This document shows positions 8,925-18,718 of a DNA stretch of 64,000 bases, one piece after another. How positions within the stretch are numbered: the stretch's first letter is position 1; every line of letters begins with the position of its first letter. The position numbers were made by a program, and so were the translations under genes. This DNA comes from Legionella sp. PATHC035 (GTDB lineage Bacteria; Pseudomonadota; Gammaproteobacteria; Legionellales; Legionellaceae), in the NCBI RefSeq assembly GCF_026191115.1, contig NZ_JAPHOT010000001.1:1865501-1929500 (forward strand), given 5' to 3'. The notes under the pieces were generated by a model. It worked only from the letters and a program-made list of their open reading frames with translations. It was not told where the DNA came from and ran no database searches.

Positions 8925-9671
8925 TTAATACATATAACCTATACTGAACATTAAGGCAGTAGTATATAAATGAGGCATGCCTGGACCTTGGTTCAAAGTT
9001 GCTCCATCCCCCCCCAAATAATTTTTACCCCAATCGGCAAATTCAACTCCGGCACCTACTTGCCAATTCTGAGTTAACATTTTTTGGACACCCGCGCCAA
9101 GAGTATAAGAAAAGGCGACGATACTGGAGGTGGTAAACCAATACGTTGGATAAAGAATAGGATCGATTGTTGTAGGCTGCCAATCATGAGCATGGTTCCA
9201 ACCTACACCAAAACTACCACTAAGATAAGGCTGTAGCGTTTGAAAACCGTTAGCAATGAGTTTACCTTTAAACTCTGCCCGGAAATGGCTTACTTGATAC
9301 TGATAGGTATAAACATCGGGAACTCCATTCACTGTAACTGTACCCGAAAGAGAGGCATCACTGGCTGCTGCAACTCCAAGACCAAATTGAGCAATGACAT
9401 TGCTCGCACCGATAAAATGCTGCAACCCAAAAAAGAGTTCGCCAGTGCCTAACCAATCCGATTTCGAATCGGCAAGATAACGGTTGTATTGGGGTGGCGG
9501 GAAAGGATAAAGATATTGATCTTTCCCCGGATTAGACCAAGCTGGTCCCCCGCTTGCAATAATAATCGACGACCACACCTGCGGTAAAACAGGGGCATAG
9601 AGGTCTTCAGTAGCAAAGACATTGATTGAAAGGAATGCAAAAAATCCTGAAACTATTATTTTTTTAAACAT
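8925..9671 (-). CDS. Outer-membrane beta-barrel protein
   Basis: 248 residues with a signal peptide (MFKKIIVSGFFAFLSINVFA). The mature part alternates polar and hydrophobic residues with many Gly and aromatic residues, and ends in MFSIGYMY: a terminal aromatic after an amphipathic strand, as outer-membrane barrels need for assembly. Segments such as GELFFGLQHFIGASNVIAQFGLGVAAA and YTLGAGVQKMLTQNWQVGAGVEFADWG look like antiparallel strands of an 8-stranded OmpA/opacity-type barrel. AAGGAT precedes the ATG. Monocistronic. Ligand or function unknown. Confidence 0.75.
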   Translation of the reverse strand: MFKKIIVSGFFAFLSINVFATEDLYAPVLPQVWSSIIIASGGPAWSNPGKDQYLYPFPPPQYNRYLADSKSDWLGTGELFFGLQHFIGASNVIAQFGLGVAAASDASLSGTVTVNGVPDVYTYQYQVSHFRAEFKGKLIANGFQTLQPYLSGSFGVGWNHAHDWQPTTIDPILYPTYWFTTSSIVAFSYTLGAGVQKMLTQNWQVGAGVEFADWGKNYLGGDGATLNQGPGMPHLYTTALMFSIGYMY

Positions 9672-9932
9672 TACATATCCTTTTGATTTTTCATCATGAA
9701 ATCCTGATCATTCAGGGTAATTTTATACAGTATTTGGATCTACTTTTCTATACCTCGTCTGCGAGAATTGTCGCGTGTGCAGAGGTACAGTGGCTATTGA
9801 GTTAGAGAAGTTAGACTATTATTGCCTCGTTAAAACCTTGAGGCAGCCATTTCTTATTTCATGGGTTTAGGACTTGATTGCATGTCGAATTTTTATCAGT
9901 ATGATTACATAAATTCCCAGGGAGCTCTAAAA

Positions 9933-10539
9933 ATGAAAACCAAAATTGGCTTTTTTGGTACAAACATTGAACTGCAAGAACTAAAGGGGCAAGAGATGCT
10001 CCCATCGTTTAAGGTGATTTTTGTCGGCGACGTTTGCGGCAAAACCTCGCTATTACAAACACTTACTTCGGGAAAATACCCTGCCAATGTCAGCGCGTCA
10101 ATGGGCGTAAATTTTTACCATAAATTGTTTGAAGTCAATGGAGACACAGTAAATCTTCATATATGGGATATATCCGGCGCAGCACGGTATGGCAATTTAT
10201 GCAGGCTATATTTTAAAGAGGCAGACATTGCGATTATAGGTTTTGATCTAACCGAAAAAGTAACCTTTGATGGTGCTATAAAATGGCTGGACGAAATTAA
10301 TCGATTTGGATAGGAATACGTTGGGAAAAATTATTCTAGTTGGGTTAAAAAGTGATGCAGTGGCTGATCAAGAATTGGACATCAAACTATTGAACCGTTT
10401 TATTAAGGCTAATAATTTAGGTTATATGACTGCAAGCGCAAAAACAGGTCAAAATATAGAAGAGTTATTCTTGCAAGCGATCACGCTAAAAATAGAATCA
10501 TTACGTCTTGAGGAAGAAACATTAACATTCTCCAGTTGA
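9933..10539 (+). pseudogene. Rab-like small GTPase, split by a frameshift
   Basis: A good GGAG ribosome site precedes the ATG at 9933. The first frame (to 10313, 126 residues) carries the P-loop, switch regions and WDISGAARY (G3); the second (about 10306-10539) carries LVGLKSD (G4, in place of NKxD) and TASAKTG (G5). Skipping one base near 10308-10313 joins them into a full Rab-sized protein of about 200 residues. Three key sites differ from Rabs: the P-loop is G-D-V-C-G-K-T (G32-T38), one residue shorter than GxxxxGK[ST]; the switch I Thr is S56; and the catalytic Gln of WDTAGQE is Ala (A83). A eukaryotic-type gene in a bacterial genome; several Legionella carry Rab-like proteins. Either decaying or a misread. 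Confidence 0.72.
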
Positions 10540-10743
10540 CCTTTCTCATTAGAACAAAGAGAACAGAGGCTGAATTTTTTTCAACAAGGATACCTTGTTG
10601 GGATCATGAGCGAATAAATCAAAAACGGCTCACGAGCGATTTAACTCTTTATCAGCTAAATGGTTTGCATTCTTCCCTTGATGCAGATTTTCATCCACAA
10701 AAATGAAGCAGCCTAAAACATAGCCATGGAAGTTTCTTGAGTA

Positions 10744-10749
10744 TATAAT
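10744..10749 (+). promoter_or_regulatory. Possible -10 element for lpxD-polA
   Basis: TATAAT lies 34 bases before the lpxD ATG. No good -35 box is at the right distance (TAGCCA at 10721), so this is a weak prediction. Confidence 0.3.
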
Positions 10750-10777
10750 CAGCTATTTTATAAAAAAAGGCCAACAG

Positions 10778-11827
10778 ATGAGTTATTCACTACGTGATAT
10801 AGCAAACAAAGTACAAGGGGTAGTCATTGGTGATGACTCAATAAAAGTTTCTGTCTTATCACCTATTGATGAAATTAGCCCCGGAAGCATTGTGTTTGCT
10901 GATAGTAATGAAAATGTGAAATTAGCAGAAGCCTCACCAGCAGCTGCCATATTAGTCAACGAACAGACTTCTGTTTCAAAAAAACCATTAATACAGGTAA
11001 AGCATCCATTTAAAGCCTTCATTTCTTTGATGCATCATTTTAATCCGCCGCAAAAAACGATTCCTGGTATTCATCCTACTGCAGTCATTGGCGAAGGAGT
11101 GCAGTTGGGAAATGACGTCTTTATAGGCCCTTACGTAGTGATTGAAGCAGGCAGCATTATCGGGGATCACAGTATTTTAAAAAGTCACATTCATATTGGC
11201 CGTGATGTGACTGTAGGAAATAATACCACCATACACTCCCATGTCACCGTATACGATAAATGTCAAATTGGCTCTAGGGTCATTATTCATGCCTCTACGG
11301 TTATAGGCTCCGATGGGTTTGGTTATACCTTTGTTGATGGCAAACATCTCAAAGTTCCACATGTTGGACGGGTCATTATTGAGGATGATGTAGAGATAGG
11401 TGCAAATACCGCAATTGATCGAGCCACAATGGGGGCAACGGTTATTGGTGAAGGGACTAAAATTGATAATCTGGTCCAAGTAGCTCATTCTGTTAAATTA
11501 GGTAAGCACAACATCCTTTGTGGTTTTACCGGTATCGCCGGCAGCACCACTTCAGGAAATCATGTAATTTTTGCTGCCAATGTTGGTGTGAGTGATCATG
11601 TACGCATTGATGATGGGGTAATTTTAGGGGCCCGTACAGGAGTACCACCGAACAAACATCTGAAAGAAGGGAATATTTATTTAGGAAATCCCGCTCGTCC
11701 CAAAGATCTGGCCATTCAACATGAGCTGGGGGTTAATCGCATTCCCTTGATGCGCAAAAATATTAAAGCGCTTGCGGAACAAATTGAATTATTGAAGAAA
11801 CAACTTGCCAAAGAAGAGGCAGAGTAA
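10778..11827 (+). CDS. lpxD: UDP-3-O-acylglucosamine N-acyltransferase
   Basis: 349 residues, the usual LpxD length. An N-terminal uridine-binding domain (1-95) is followed by a long left-handed beta-helix of hexapeptide repeats (about 98-300, for example [20 protein letters not shown]) and a C-terminal helical tail ([21 protein letters not shown]). H237 in VQVAHSV matches the catalytic His. It adds the N-linked acyl chain in the third step of lipid A synthesis, in the cytoplasm. The usual partners (fabZ, lpxA) are not adjacent; Legionella genomes can carry more than one lpxD, so this may be the second copy. Its stop is two bases before polA. Confidence 0.93.
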   Translation: MSYSLRDIANKVQGVVIGDDSIKVSVLSPIDEISPGSIVFADSNENVKLAEASPAAAILVNEQTSVSKKPLIQVKHPFKAFISLMHHFNPPQKTIPGIHPTAVIGEGVQLGNDVFIGPYVVIEAGSIIGDHSILKSHIHIGRDVTVGNNTTIHSHVTVYDKCQIGSRVIIHASTVIGSDGFGYTFVDGKHLKVPHVGRVIIEDDVEIGANTAIDRATMGATVIGEGTKIDNLVQVAHSVKLGKHNILCGFTGIAGSTTSGNHVIFAANVGVSDHVRIDDGVILGARTGVPPNKHLKEGNIYLGNPARPKDLAIQHELGVNRIPLMRKNIKALAEQIELLKKQLAKEEAE

Positions 11828-11829
11828 CC

Positions 11830-14514
11830 ATGACATCACCCTTGATTCTCATTGATGGCTCATCCTATTTTTTTCGTGCATTTCATGCACTACCGCCTTT
11901 GACTAACTCAAAAGGGCAACCCACAGGAGCCATCTACGGGGTAGCCAATATGATTAAAAAGCTCATTAAAGATTATCAGCCGGAAGAATTAGCCGTAGTC
12001 TTTGATGCCAAGGGGAAAACGTTCAGGGATGAATGGTATCCAGAATATAAGGCTCATAGGCCGCCCATGCCTCATGACTTAAGCATCCAATTTGCGCCCT
12101 TAATTCAGTTATTAGAAGCCATGGGGCTACCCATACTGATTATCGATGGCGTTGAAGCAGATGATGTGATAGGAACCCTTGCAAGACAAGCCACGGAACA
12201 AGGAATCCCAGTTGTCATTTCTACTGGGGATAAAGATATGGCCCAGTTGGTTAATGAACATATTACGCTAATCAATACCATGAGCAACACCACCATGGAT
12301 ATTGAAGGAGTCCAAACGAAATTTGGCATAAAACCAGAACAAGTCATTGATTATCTTACTCTAATTGGCGATACCGTCGATAATATTCCTGGAGTGAGCA
12401 AATGTGGGCCCAAAACAGCGGTCAAATGGCTTAATGAATATCAAAATCTGGATAACCTACTCCAAAACGCAGACGCAATTGGCGGTAAAATTGGCGAGAA
12501 TTTACGAGCCAGTATTCCGCAACTCCCCTTATCCAAAAAGTTAGTAACGATCAAAACCGATGTTGAGCTACCTCTCAATTGGGGTGAGTTAAAACCTAAG
12601 CCAGTGAATAAAGAGCAGCTTATTGAATTAACGCGCCTATTTGAATTCAAAAACTGGCTCAAAGAGCTCCTTGGAGAAGAGGGTAGCACCTCCTCGAACA
12701 AACCAGGGATCTCCAGTATACCCTTTGAACTAATCACAACGAACCAGCAACTCGATCATGTGCTCAATCAACTGGAACAATGCCAGGCATTTTGTATCGA
12801 TACCGAAACAACCAGCATAGACATTATGTTGGCCGAGATCGTTGGCATTTCTTTAGCGATTGAAGAGGGAAAAGCGGTCTATATCCCATTTACTCATACA
12901 GATGGAACAGTTCAATTAATTCGTGAAGAAGTATTAACCGCTTTAAAACCTGTTTTAGAAAATCCGCAAATAAAAAAAATTGGTCAGAACCTCAAATACG
13001 ATTATGCGGTGTTGAAAAACCATGGCATTACCTTAAAAGGCATACGTTACGACACGATGTTAGAGTCTTACGTCCTCAACAGTGGTGCCGGGCGTCATGA
13101 TATGGATTCATTAGCCTTAAAATATTTGGGGCATAAAACAATAAGTTATGAAGAAGTTGCTGGTAAAGGGGCAAAACAATTACGTTTCGATCAAATTCCA
13201 GTGCAAAAGGCAGCCGCTTACGCAGCAGAAGATGCAGAAATAACCTTGCAGTTGCACAATAAACTCTTTCCGGCTATCCCCGAATCAGTGCAAAGTGTAT
13301 TCAATGACATCGAAATGCCATTAGTCACCGTACTTGCCGATATGGAGCGATTGGGTGTGCTCATAGACGCCGTGACCTTGGAGCAACATGGGAACCGTTT
13401 GAAAGAGCGGATCTATGCCTTAGAACAGGAAGCATTACATCTGGCAGGCAAACCTTTTAATTTGAACTCCCCCAAACAATTACAGGAAATTCTCTTTGAT
13501 TCCCATAAACTGCCTGTCATCGCAAAAACACCAACTGGACAACCTTCCACAGCGGAGTCTGTATTACAAGAGCTCGCTTATGATTATCGTCTTGCTGCGG
13601 TAATCCTTGAATACCGCAGTCTTACCAAGCTGGTTTCTACCTACATTGACGCCCTGCCTAAAAAAATTAATCCACAAACTCATAGAGTGCACACATCCTA
13701 TAACCAAGCGGTTACTGCTACAGGTAGACTTTCCTCAAGTGAACCCAACTTGCAAAATATTCCTATACGAAGTGAGGAGGGGCGTCTGATTCGTACCGCA
13801 TTTATCGCTCCCGATAATTGCATTATCCTTGCAGCAGATTATTCTCAAATCGAATTGCGGATCATGGCGCATCTATCACAGGATGAAAATTTACTAAAAG
13901 CCTTTGCCCAAGGTTGGGATATTCATGCAGCAACAGCCAGCGAAATTTTTCAAACACCCTTAGAAGAAGTGAGCAGCGAACAACGTCGCAGAGCAAAAGC
14001 AGTCAATTTTGGCTTGATTTATGGAATGTCTGCCTTCGGCCTGGCAAAACAAATTGGCGTCGAACGGCAGGATGCGCAATATTACATCGATACTTATTTC
14101 CAGCGTTATCCTAAAGTTTTAGAATACATGAATCGAACCCGCCAACAGGCTCATCAGCTCGGTTATGTAGAGACCTTATTCGGCAGACGTTTGTACCTAC
14201 CTGAAATTAATACGCGCAATATGGTACGACAAAAAGCAGCTGAACGAACTGCAATTAATGCGCCGATGCAAGGCACTGCAGCAGACATCATTAAAAAAGC
14301 CATGATATCCATAGCTAAATGGCAAAATGAGCAAAAAAATCCACCTGCAAAAATGATTATGCAAGTCCATGATGAGTTGGTTTTTGAAGTCAATAAAGAA
14401 GAAGTAGAGCCCTGCAAAACAAGAGTTCGTGAATTGATGGAACATGCGGTGACACTGTCCGTTCCGCTTGTAGTCTCTATTGGTACGGGGACTAATTGGG
14501 ATGCCGCCCATTAA
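11830..14514 (+). CDS. polA: DNA polymerase I
   Basis: 894 residues with all three activities. The 5' nuclease domain is at about 1-290 (LILIDGSSYFFRAFHALPPL, EADDVIGTLA, GDKDMAQLV). The 3'-5' exonuclease domain (about 305-490) keeps its acidic residues (CIDTETTSID, GQNLKYDYAVL, AAEDAEITL), so proofreading should work. The polymerase domain has ADYSQIELRIMAHLS (motif A), RRRAKAVNFGLIYGMS (motif B) and VHDELVFEV (motif C). It fills gaps in repair and removes RNA primers. It follows lpxD with a two-base gap, so the two are probably co-transcribed. Confidence 0.96.
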   Translation: MTSPLILIDGSSYFFRAFHALPPLTNSKGQPTGAIYGVANMIKKLIKDYQPEELAVVFDAKGKTFRDEWYPEYKAHRPPMPHDLSIQFAPLIQLLEAMGLPILIIDGVEADDVIGTLARQATEQGIPVVISTGDKDMAQLVNEHITLINTMSNTTMDIEGVQTKFGIKPEQVIDYLTLIGDTVDNIPGVSKCGPKTAVKWLNEYQNLDNLLQNADAIGGKIGENLRASIPQLPLSKKLVTIKTDVELPLNWGELKPKPVNKEQLIELTRLFEFKNWLKELLGEEGSTSSNKPGISSIPFELITTNQQLDHVLNQLEQCQAFCIDTETTSIDIMLAEIVGISLAIEEGKAVYIPFTHTDGTVQLIREEVLTALKPVLENPQIKKIGQNLKYDYAVLKNHGITLKGIRYDTMLESYVLNSGAGRHDMDSLALKYLGHKTISYEEVAGKGAKQLRFDQIPVQKAAAYAAEDAEITLQLHNKLFPAIPESVQSVFNDIEMPLVTVLADMERLGVLIDAVTLEQHGNRLKERIYALEQEALHLAGKPFNLNSPKQLQEILFDSHKLPVIAKTPTGQPSTAESVLQELAYDYRLAAVILEYRSLTKLVSTYIDALPKKINPQTHRVHTSYNQAVTATGRLSSSEPNLQNIPIRSEEGRLIRTAFIAPDNCIILAADYSQIELRIMAHLSQDENLLKAFAQGWDIHAATASEIFQTPLEEVSSEQRRRAKAVNFGLIYGMSAFGLAKQIGVERQDAQYYIDTYFQRYPKVLEYMNRTRQQAHQLGYVETLFGRRLYLPEINTRNMVRQKAAERTAINAPMQGTAADIIKKAMISIAKWQNEQKNPPAKMIMQVHDELVFEVNKEEVEPCKTRVRELMEHAVTLSVPLVVSIGTGTNWDAAH

Positions 14515-14602
14515 AAATTTTGGCGGAATATAAGGTGAATTAGAATTGTATTCCGCGTGCTCTTCTATTATTCTTTTTGAAACACTTAAAGGGACTAAGA
14601 AG

Positions 14603-14992
14603 ATGTTTCATAAGATACTACACCCCACTTTAGCTATTCTTTGTTTTTCTCTTGGATGGAGCGCCCAGGCAGCTCAAGATCTCATGATTATTAATTCGAG
14701 TGACCAAATAGCAGAAGCACACGTTTTTAACTACGATTGCCTAGATACCGGGAGTTGTTCAATTGCTCCAGGCACTTCAATCACTATTTCTCAAGCCACA
14801 ATGAATTCTCTTTGCATCGAATCCCCAGAAAAATGTGAAATTAAACTGGGTGTTGCACCAATTATTGCAGCAATTGGAGTCGGAGTTTATCATACGGAAC
14901 AAGGTTTGCTGTATGTAGCGGGATCCCGCTGGACTGGTTACTCTGCTCGTCAATTAGCAAGTAATGTAATTCAAATTTATAAAACAAATTAA
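14603..14992 (+). CDS. Small exported protein, unknown function
   Basis: 129 residues from the ATG at 14603, which follows GGGACTAAGAAG; an upstream in-frame ATG at 14546 would hide the signal peptide. A signal peptide (about 1-23, ending AQA) is clear. The mature part has four cysteines in two pairs (CLDTGSC, CIESPEKC) and a glycine-rich hydrophobic stretch (APIIAAIGVGVYHTEQG). Likely periplasmic or secreted, with disulphides. No family recognised. Confidence 0.6.
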   Translation: MFHKILHPTLAILCFSLGWSAQAAQDLMIINSSDQIAEAHVFNYDCLDTGSCSIAPGTSITISQATMNSLCIESPEKCEIKLGVAPIIAAIGVGVYHTEQGLLYVAGSRWTGYSARQLASNVIQIYKTN

Positions 14993-15076
14993 ATTGACGA
15001 GGCGCATTGATCATAGCCTCTAGAATAAGGCAATTTTATTTGAACCAAAAGAAAAAATGAAGATTATGCGACTTTA

Positions 15077-15484
15077 TTAGGTATGGTGCGTTGCCCAATA
15101 AATATTCAACGCATCACCATATTCTAAAGGTTTAATAATTTGCCCTCTCACATTTAAATCTTTAATTGCTAGCTTATCTTCTTTTGTATACGCATTTGTC
15201 AAAATAAAAACTTCTGTAAAGGCTAATGAGGGATCCTTTCGAATAATTTTTAGCAGATCAATGCCGTTTACTTTGGGTACATTAATATCGAGAAGGATCA
15301 CCTTGGGATGGATTTTTTCTTGCCCATAACGTCCCAATAATTTGTTCAGTGCTTCCTCACCATTGAAAGCGACTTCAATCGCACAAGATTCTTTAACTTT
15401 TTTAAATATGCGCTTTACACCCTCGACATCGACAACATCATCCTCGATATACAGAATATCAACGGCGTTCTTGCGTGTTTCCAT
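15077..15484 (-). CDS. Stand-alone response regulator (Rcp1-like receiver)
   Basis: 135 residues, a single receiver domain without output domain. The acidic pair is in YIEDDVVD, the phosphoacceptor Asp in VILLDINVPKVNG, the Thr switch in FILTNAY, and the Lys in GQIIKPLEYGDAL. The start is placed at METRKN (GGAG seven bases upstream). This receiver type (with the longer loop before the Asp, LLGRYGQEKIHPKVILLD) usually pairs with phytochrome-like histidine kinases. The kinase at 16138 and the receivers at 15686 and 17655 are likely partners. Confidence 0.85.
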   Translation of the reverse strand: METRKNAVDILYIEDDVVDVEGVKRIFKKVKESCAIEVAFNGEEALNKLLGRYGQEKIHPKVILLDINVPKVNGIDLLKIIRKDPSLAFTEVFILTNAYTKEDKLAIKDLNVRGQIIKPLEYGDALNIYWATHHT

Positions 15485-15685
15485 AACCATTCTCCAACCG
15501 CGCATTCCTGTACTTTAAATGACATTTAAAAGTTTGCGGAAATCGGGAAATATTTAGGCTAAAAAAATTTAGCGCCAGTACCTCTATGAGGCTTACATTA
15601 ATTATAGTACTAAAAATATATCAATTTTGAAAAAAAATTAAATTTATTGCCTATAATTTATATACATAGAGAGAAGGATAAAATT

Positions 15686-16141
15686 ATGTATCAATTGGAT
15701 AAATCAATTCATTTCATGATCATTGACGATGATGTAATTGATATCAAAGACATGCAAAGAACCTTTAAAAAAAATAATATTGATAACCCCCTTCACATTG
15801 CAACAAACGGATTAGAAGCATTAAATAAATTATTGGGGTTAAATGGCGAGAAAAAGATTATGCCCACCCCCCAAATTATTATCCTGGACATCAATATGCC
15901 TAAAATGAATGGCATAGAATTTATGAAAAATATCCGCGCCAATAATCAATTGAAATCACTGCTGATTTTTATTTTTACCACATCAAATAGTGAGAAGGAT
16001 AAAATAGAGGCATACAACTTAAATGTGGCTGGCTATATAGTAAAACCTTTTCAGGTGTCACAATTTATGGAAATCATTTCATCATTACACCGTTATTGGA
16101 ATTTACTCGAATTTCCTAATAAAGATAAGAGCAAGGACTAA
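15686..16141 (+). CDS. Stand-alone response regulator (Rcp1-like receiver)
   Basis: 151 residues, a single receiver domain. IIDDDVID holds the acidic pocket, IIILDINMPKMNG the phosphoacceptor Asp, FIFTTSNSEKDK the switch Thr, and GYIVKPFQ the Lys. AGAAGGA precedes the ATG at 15686; the longer in-frame TTG at 15647 has no site. It is divergent from the receiver gene at 15077 and similar to it, so the two look like ancient duplicates. Its stop overlaps the convergent kinase stop by four bases. Confidence 0.87.
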   Translation: MYQLDKSIHFMIIDDDVIDIKDMQRTFKKNNIDNPLHIATNGLEALNKLLGLNGEKKIMPTPQIIILDINMPKMNGIEFMKNIRANNQLKSLLIFIFTTSNSEKDKIEAYNLNVAGYIVKPFQVSQFMEIISSLHRYWNLLEFPNKDKSKD

Positions 16142-17421
16142 TCACTATTTTGTTTTCTGATTTGCTTAGGCCAAGTAAATGACATTGCTGTTCCATGGCC
16201 TACCTGAGATTGCACCATCACCTTGCCTCCCTGAGATTCAACAATTTTTTTCACGATACTCAAGCCAACACCGGTGGACTCCAATTCATCTCTTGATTTG
16301 AGGGTTTGAAAAACGATAAAAATTTTATCAAAAAATTCAGGCTCAATGCCTGGGCCATCATCTCTGATCGTAAACAGATAAAATGCCCCCAATGAATCGA
16401 CCTCGATTTTGATTGTGCCCTTTTTTCGATGGTGATGTTTGATGCTATTGTTTATCAAATTGGACAACACCTGAATCAATGGAATCTTCGCTGTTTGAAA
16501 AACGGGTAAATGTTTAGGGTATATAAACTCAAATTGGCCCTCGGGATTAAGGCCTTCGATAATCTCTTTCAACATTGTTTTAGTATCCACAAGTTCAACA
16601 TTCAAATCGACCCGACCAGCACGCGAATATTGTAATATGCCATCAATTAAATTCGACAAACGCAAAGTACGTTGGCGTAACAAAGCCAAGTGTTCTTTTG
16701 ATTTCTCATCAATCTTGTCGGCATTATCCTCTTCAATCCAAGTGGCTAATCGTTCGATTGCACGCAAAGGTGCCTTTAAATCATGGGAGGTGATATAAGC
16801 AAATTGTTCCAATTCTTCATTGGTTTTAATCAGTTGATTTTCTACTCGCTTCGCTTCGGTAACGTCTTTGGAAATTAAAAGAAAACCCACAGGATTACCT
16901 GAATCATCTCGACGTAAGCTTAAGGTAACCGAAGCAAGAAAATGTGACCCATCTTTGCGAACCCGTTCAAACACTCCTTCAGCTTTCCCTTCCTGCAAAG
17001 CCTTTTGCATAAATTCTCGCACTGCTCCCGATTCAATGTCCTCGGGGATATGTAAAAAAAGTAGATTTTTTTTATTTACCATTTCGGAAGCATGGTAGCC
17101 ATAATTGCGGTAAGCGCCCTCATTCCACACGATTATTTTTCCATTTAAATCGGTAGCGACAATCGAATAATCTATGGAACTTTCCAGTATATTTTGCAAA
17201 ATACTTTTGGCATAAAAAGTGTCTTCGTCTGTTTTAATGGTTTGTGCCTCCAAATTGAGAATGCTTTTTTCCGCGCGCATACTCTCTTTGCTCTTGTGCT
17301 TTTCAGTCTGATTCAATTGTTGACCAAATGCTCCAAGAGTCTTTTTCCCACTTGTTTTTTTATTTTCGAGTATTTTTTGTGCTTTCTTATCATTGGAGTT
17401 TTGCATCCATTCATATTCCAT
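16138..17421 (-). CDS. PAS-containing sensor histidine kinase (soluble)
   Basis: 427 residues from the ATG at 17421, preceded by GAGGAAGG; the longer frame to 17526 has no such site. A charged N-terminus (1-70) leads into a PAS domain (about 75-190: DYSIVATDLNGKIIVWNEGA, then the PAC end GFLLISKDVTEAKR). HisKA follows with H213 in YITSHDLKAPLR, then the HATPase domain (INNSIKHHHRKKG as N box, RDDGPGIEPEFFDKIF as G1, ESTGVGLSIVKKIVESQGG as G2). There are no membrane segments, so it senses something inside the cell. The HisKA type matches kinases that use Rcp1-like single receivers, as found on both sides. Confidence 0.88.
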   Translation of the reverse strand: MEYEWMQNSNDKKAQKILENKKTSGKKTLGAFGQQLNQTEKHKSKESMRAEKSILNLEAQTIKTDEDTFYAKSILQNILESSIDYSIVATDLNGKIIVWNEGAYRNYGYHASEMVNKKNLLFLHIPEDIESGAVREFMQKALQEGKAEGVFERVRKDGSHFLASVTLSLRRDDSGNPVGFLLISKDVTEAKRVENQLIKTNEELEQFAYITSHDLKAPLRAIERLATWIEEDNADKIDEKSKEHLALLRQRTLRLSNLIDGILQYSRAGRVDLNVELVDTKTMLKEIIEGLNPEGQFEFIYPKHLPVFQTAKIPLIQVLSNLINNSIKHHHRKKGTIKIEVDSLGAFYLFTIRDDGPGIEPEFFDKIFIVFQTLKSRDELESTGVGLSIVKKIVESQGGKVMVQSQVGHGTAMSFTWPKQIRKQNSD

Positions 17422-17654
17422 TGTACCTTCCTCAAGAAATGAATCTTTTTTAAATATATCCATTGAATAGATAACTCTAATTATAGCGTGTGTTTGATGC
17501 ACTTGCTGATTGATCATCAGCTTCAATGCTGGAAATGGAGTCTATATTTGGAGAAAATTCAGCCCTCGGCTGGAGACGAATGAGATCAATCACCATCCGG
17601 TATCTAGGGTACACCCATCGTTTTACCCTGCTCTAATACGAGTTGCGTATCGGA

Positions 17655-18125
17655 TTAGATGCAATCAAGATGATAATTGGCTTGTCTTTGAGTACGACTA
17701 TGATGAGAGTATGTGGGTTGCTTTTCATTGACTGCATCATCAAAATAAAAAGACCAGGTTTTTTGAATGCACTCTGGGTTGACTGTTTTTGTCCAAGTAT
17801 TGAATTCGTTAACTAAACGATTCGATTGAATAAAAACCTTGGCGAAAGCACTACGCATAAACTCCGAATCTGACCAAGCAATTAGGGGAAGATGAGGATA
17901 TTTTTGCAAAATAACGGCTGCAAGTTGGGGACCATGAGTCGATAATTCATCGATCAAATTCAATTCACCATCAATGATAACGAGATCGGGCACATGGGTA
18001 TCGATACACGACAATGCGTCTTGACTATTACTCACAACATCTATTGATACCGATGCAATTACTGACTCTAAGAGTCGAGACAAACAAAATGCATTAAAGG
18101 CATTGTCTTCAATAATTAATACACG
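17655..18125 (-). CDS. Receiver-domain protein with short C-terminal extension
   Basis: 156 residues from MRVLIIED (ATG at 18125). The receiver core is present: LIIEDNAFNAF for the acidic pair and LVIIDGEL for the phosphoacceptor Asp. The later part is atypical: LIAWSDSEFMRSAF replaces the usual T/S and K-P motifs, so phosphorylation signalling may differ. The last 40 residues (from CIQKTWSFYFDDAV) match no output domain. Third single receiver around the same kinase. Confidence 0.68.
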   Translation of the reverse strand, partial: RVLIIEDNAFNAFCLSRLLESVIASVSIDVVSNSQDALSCIDTHVPDLVIIDGELNLIDELSTHGPQLAAVILQKYPHLPLIAWSDSEFMRSAFAKVFIQSNRLVNEFNTWTKTVNPECIQKTWSFYFDDAVNEKQPTYSHHSRTQRQANYHLDCI

Positions 18126-18379
18126 CATCGCATCCGGGCTCCCTGTTAGTTCAAGATTAAGTATAAAGATCAAACCTTAAGGAACAATTAAGAAATTATT
18201 TTTATAAATAATTATTTTTTAATGTGGGATTATGAGTCGTTGGTTACGGGAGAAGAGGTGGTAATTTAAAATAATTGATCACCTCTGAGAGGGAAATATT
18301 TTGCTTGAAACCTTGGGTTCATGATCGTTGAAAAAGTCATGCAGCACGGGTCTGCATTTCCAAGTAAAGCGATAAAGAG

Positions 18380-18574
18380 CTATCGCGCACCGCCGCCAAC
18401 GCCACCCATGCCACCATGTCCACTACCCCCTTCTCCCGAGCCTTCTCCACCATAACCTTTTTCATTATTTGTTGAAAAAGGGGGGGAATTGGTATTACAG
18501 GAGCAAACAACAAAGGTGGTTCCGAGCAAACACAACGCAAAAATAGCTTTTTTCCATTGCTTCATAGTTAACAT
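18380..18574 (-). CDS. Small glycine-rich lipoprotein
   Basis: 64 residues. AAGGAC lies five bases before the ATG. An N-terminal hydrophobic segment ends in V-C-S-C (about 23-26), which can act as a lipobox with C26 lipidated. The mature part is short and very Gly-rich (GYGGEGSGEGGSGHGGMGGVGGGAR). Probably a small outer- or inner-membrane lipoprotein. A second frame over the same DNA (18337-18540) lacks a ribosome site and is a shadow. Confidence 0.5.
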   Translation of the reverse strand: MLTMKQWKKAIFALCLLGTTFVVCSCNTNSPPFSTNNEKGYGGEGSGEGGSGHGGMGGVGGGAR

Positions 18575-18718
18575 GTTTTGTCCTTATGAATGATTTATTT
18601 CTTTAGAGCTAATCTTAGCCCTTTGTCCATAAACATAATGGGGTAGCAAATCATTATGTTAACTTTCAATATAATATAAGTTGGTTCAAAATTCATTTCG
18701 AATCGAATCGTACTCACC

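Noticed and set aside
10306-10539. Second half of the Rab-like gene as an independent 77-residue gene
   Set aside because: It starts at TTG inside the first frame and carries only G4 and G5; it makes sense only as the rest of the broken GTPase.
17510-17731. 73-codon frame on the plus strand between the kinase and the third receiver gene
   Set aside because: It overlaps the end of the receiver gene at 17655 and has no ribosome site or recognisable pattern.
18337-18540. 67-codon frame overlapping the Gly-rich lipoprotein gene
   Set aside because: No ribosome site; the other frame has a signal peptide, lipobox and a good site.
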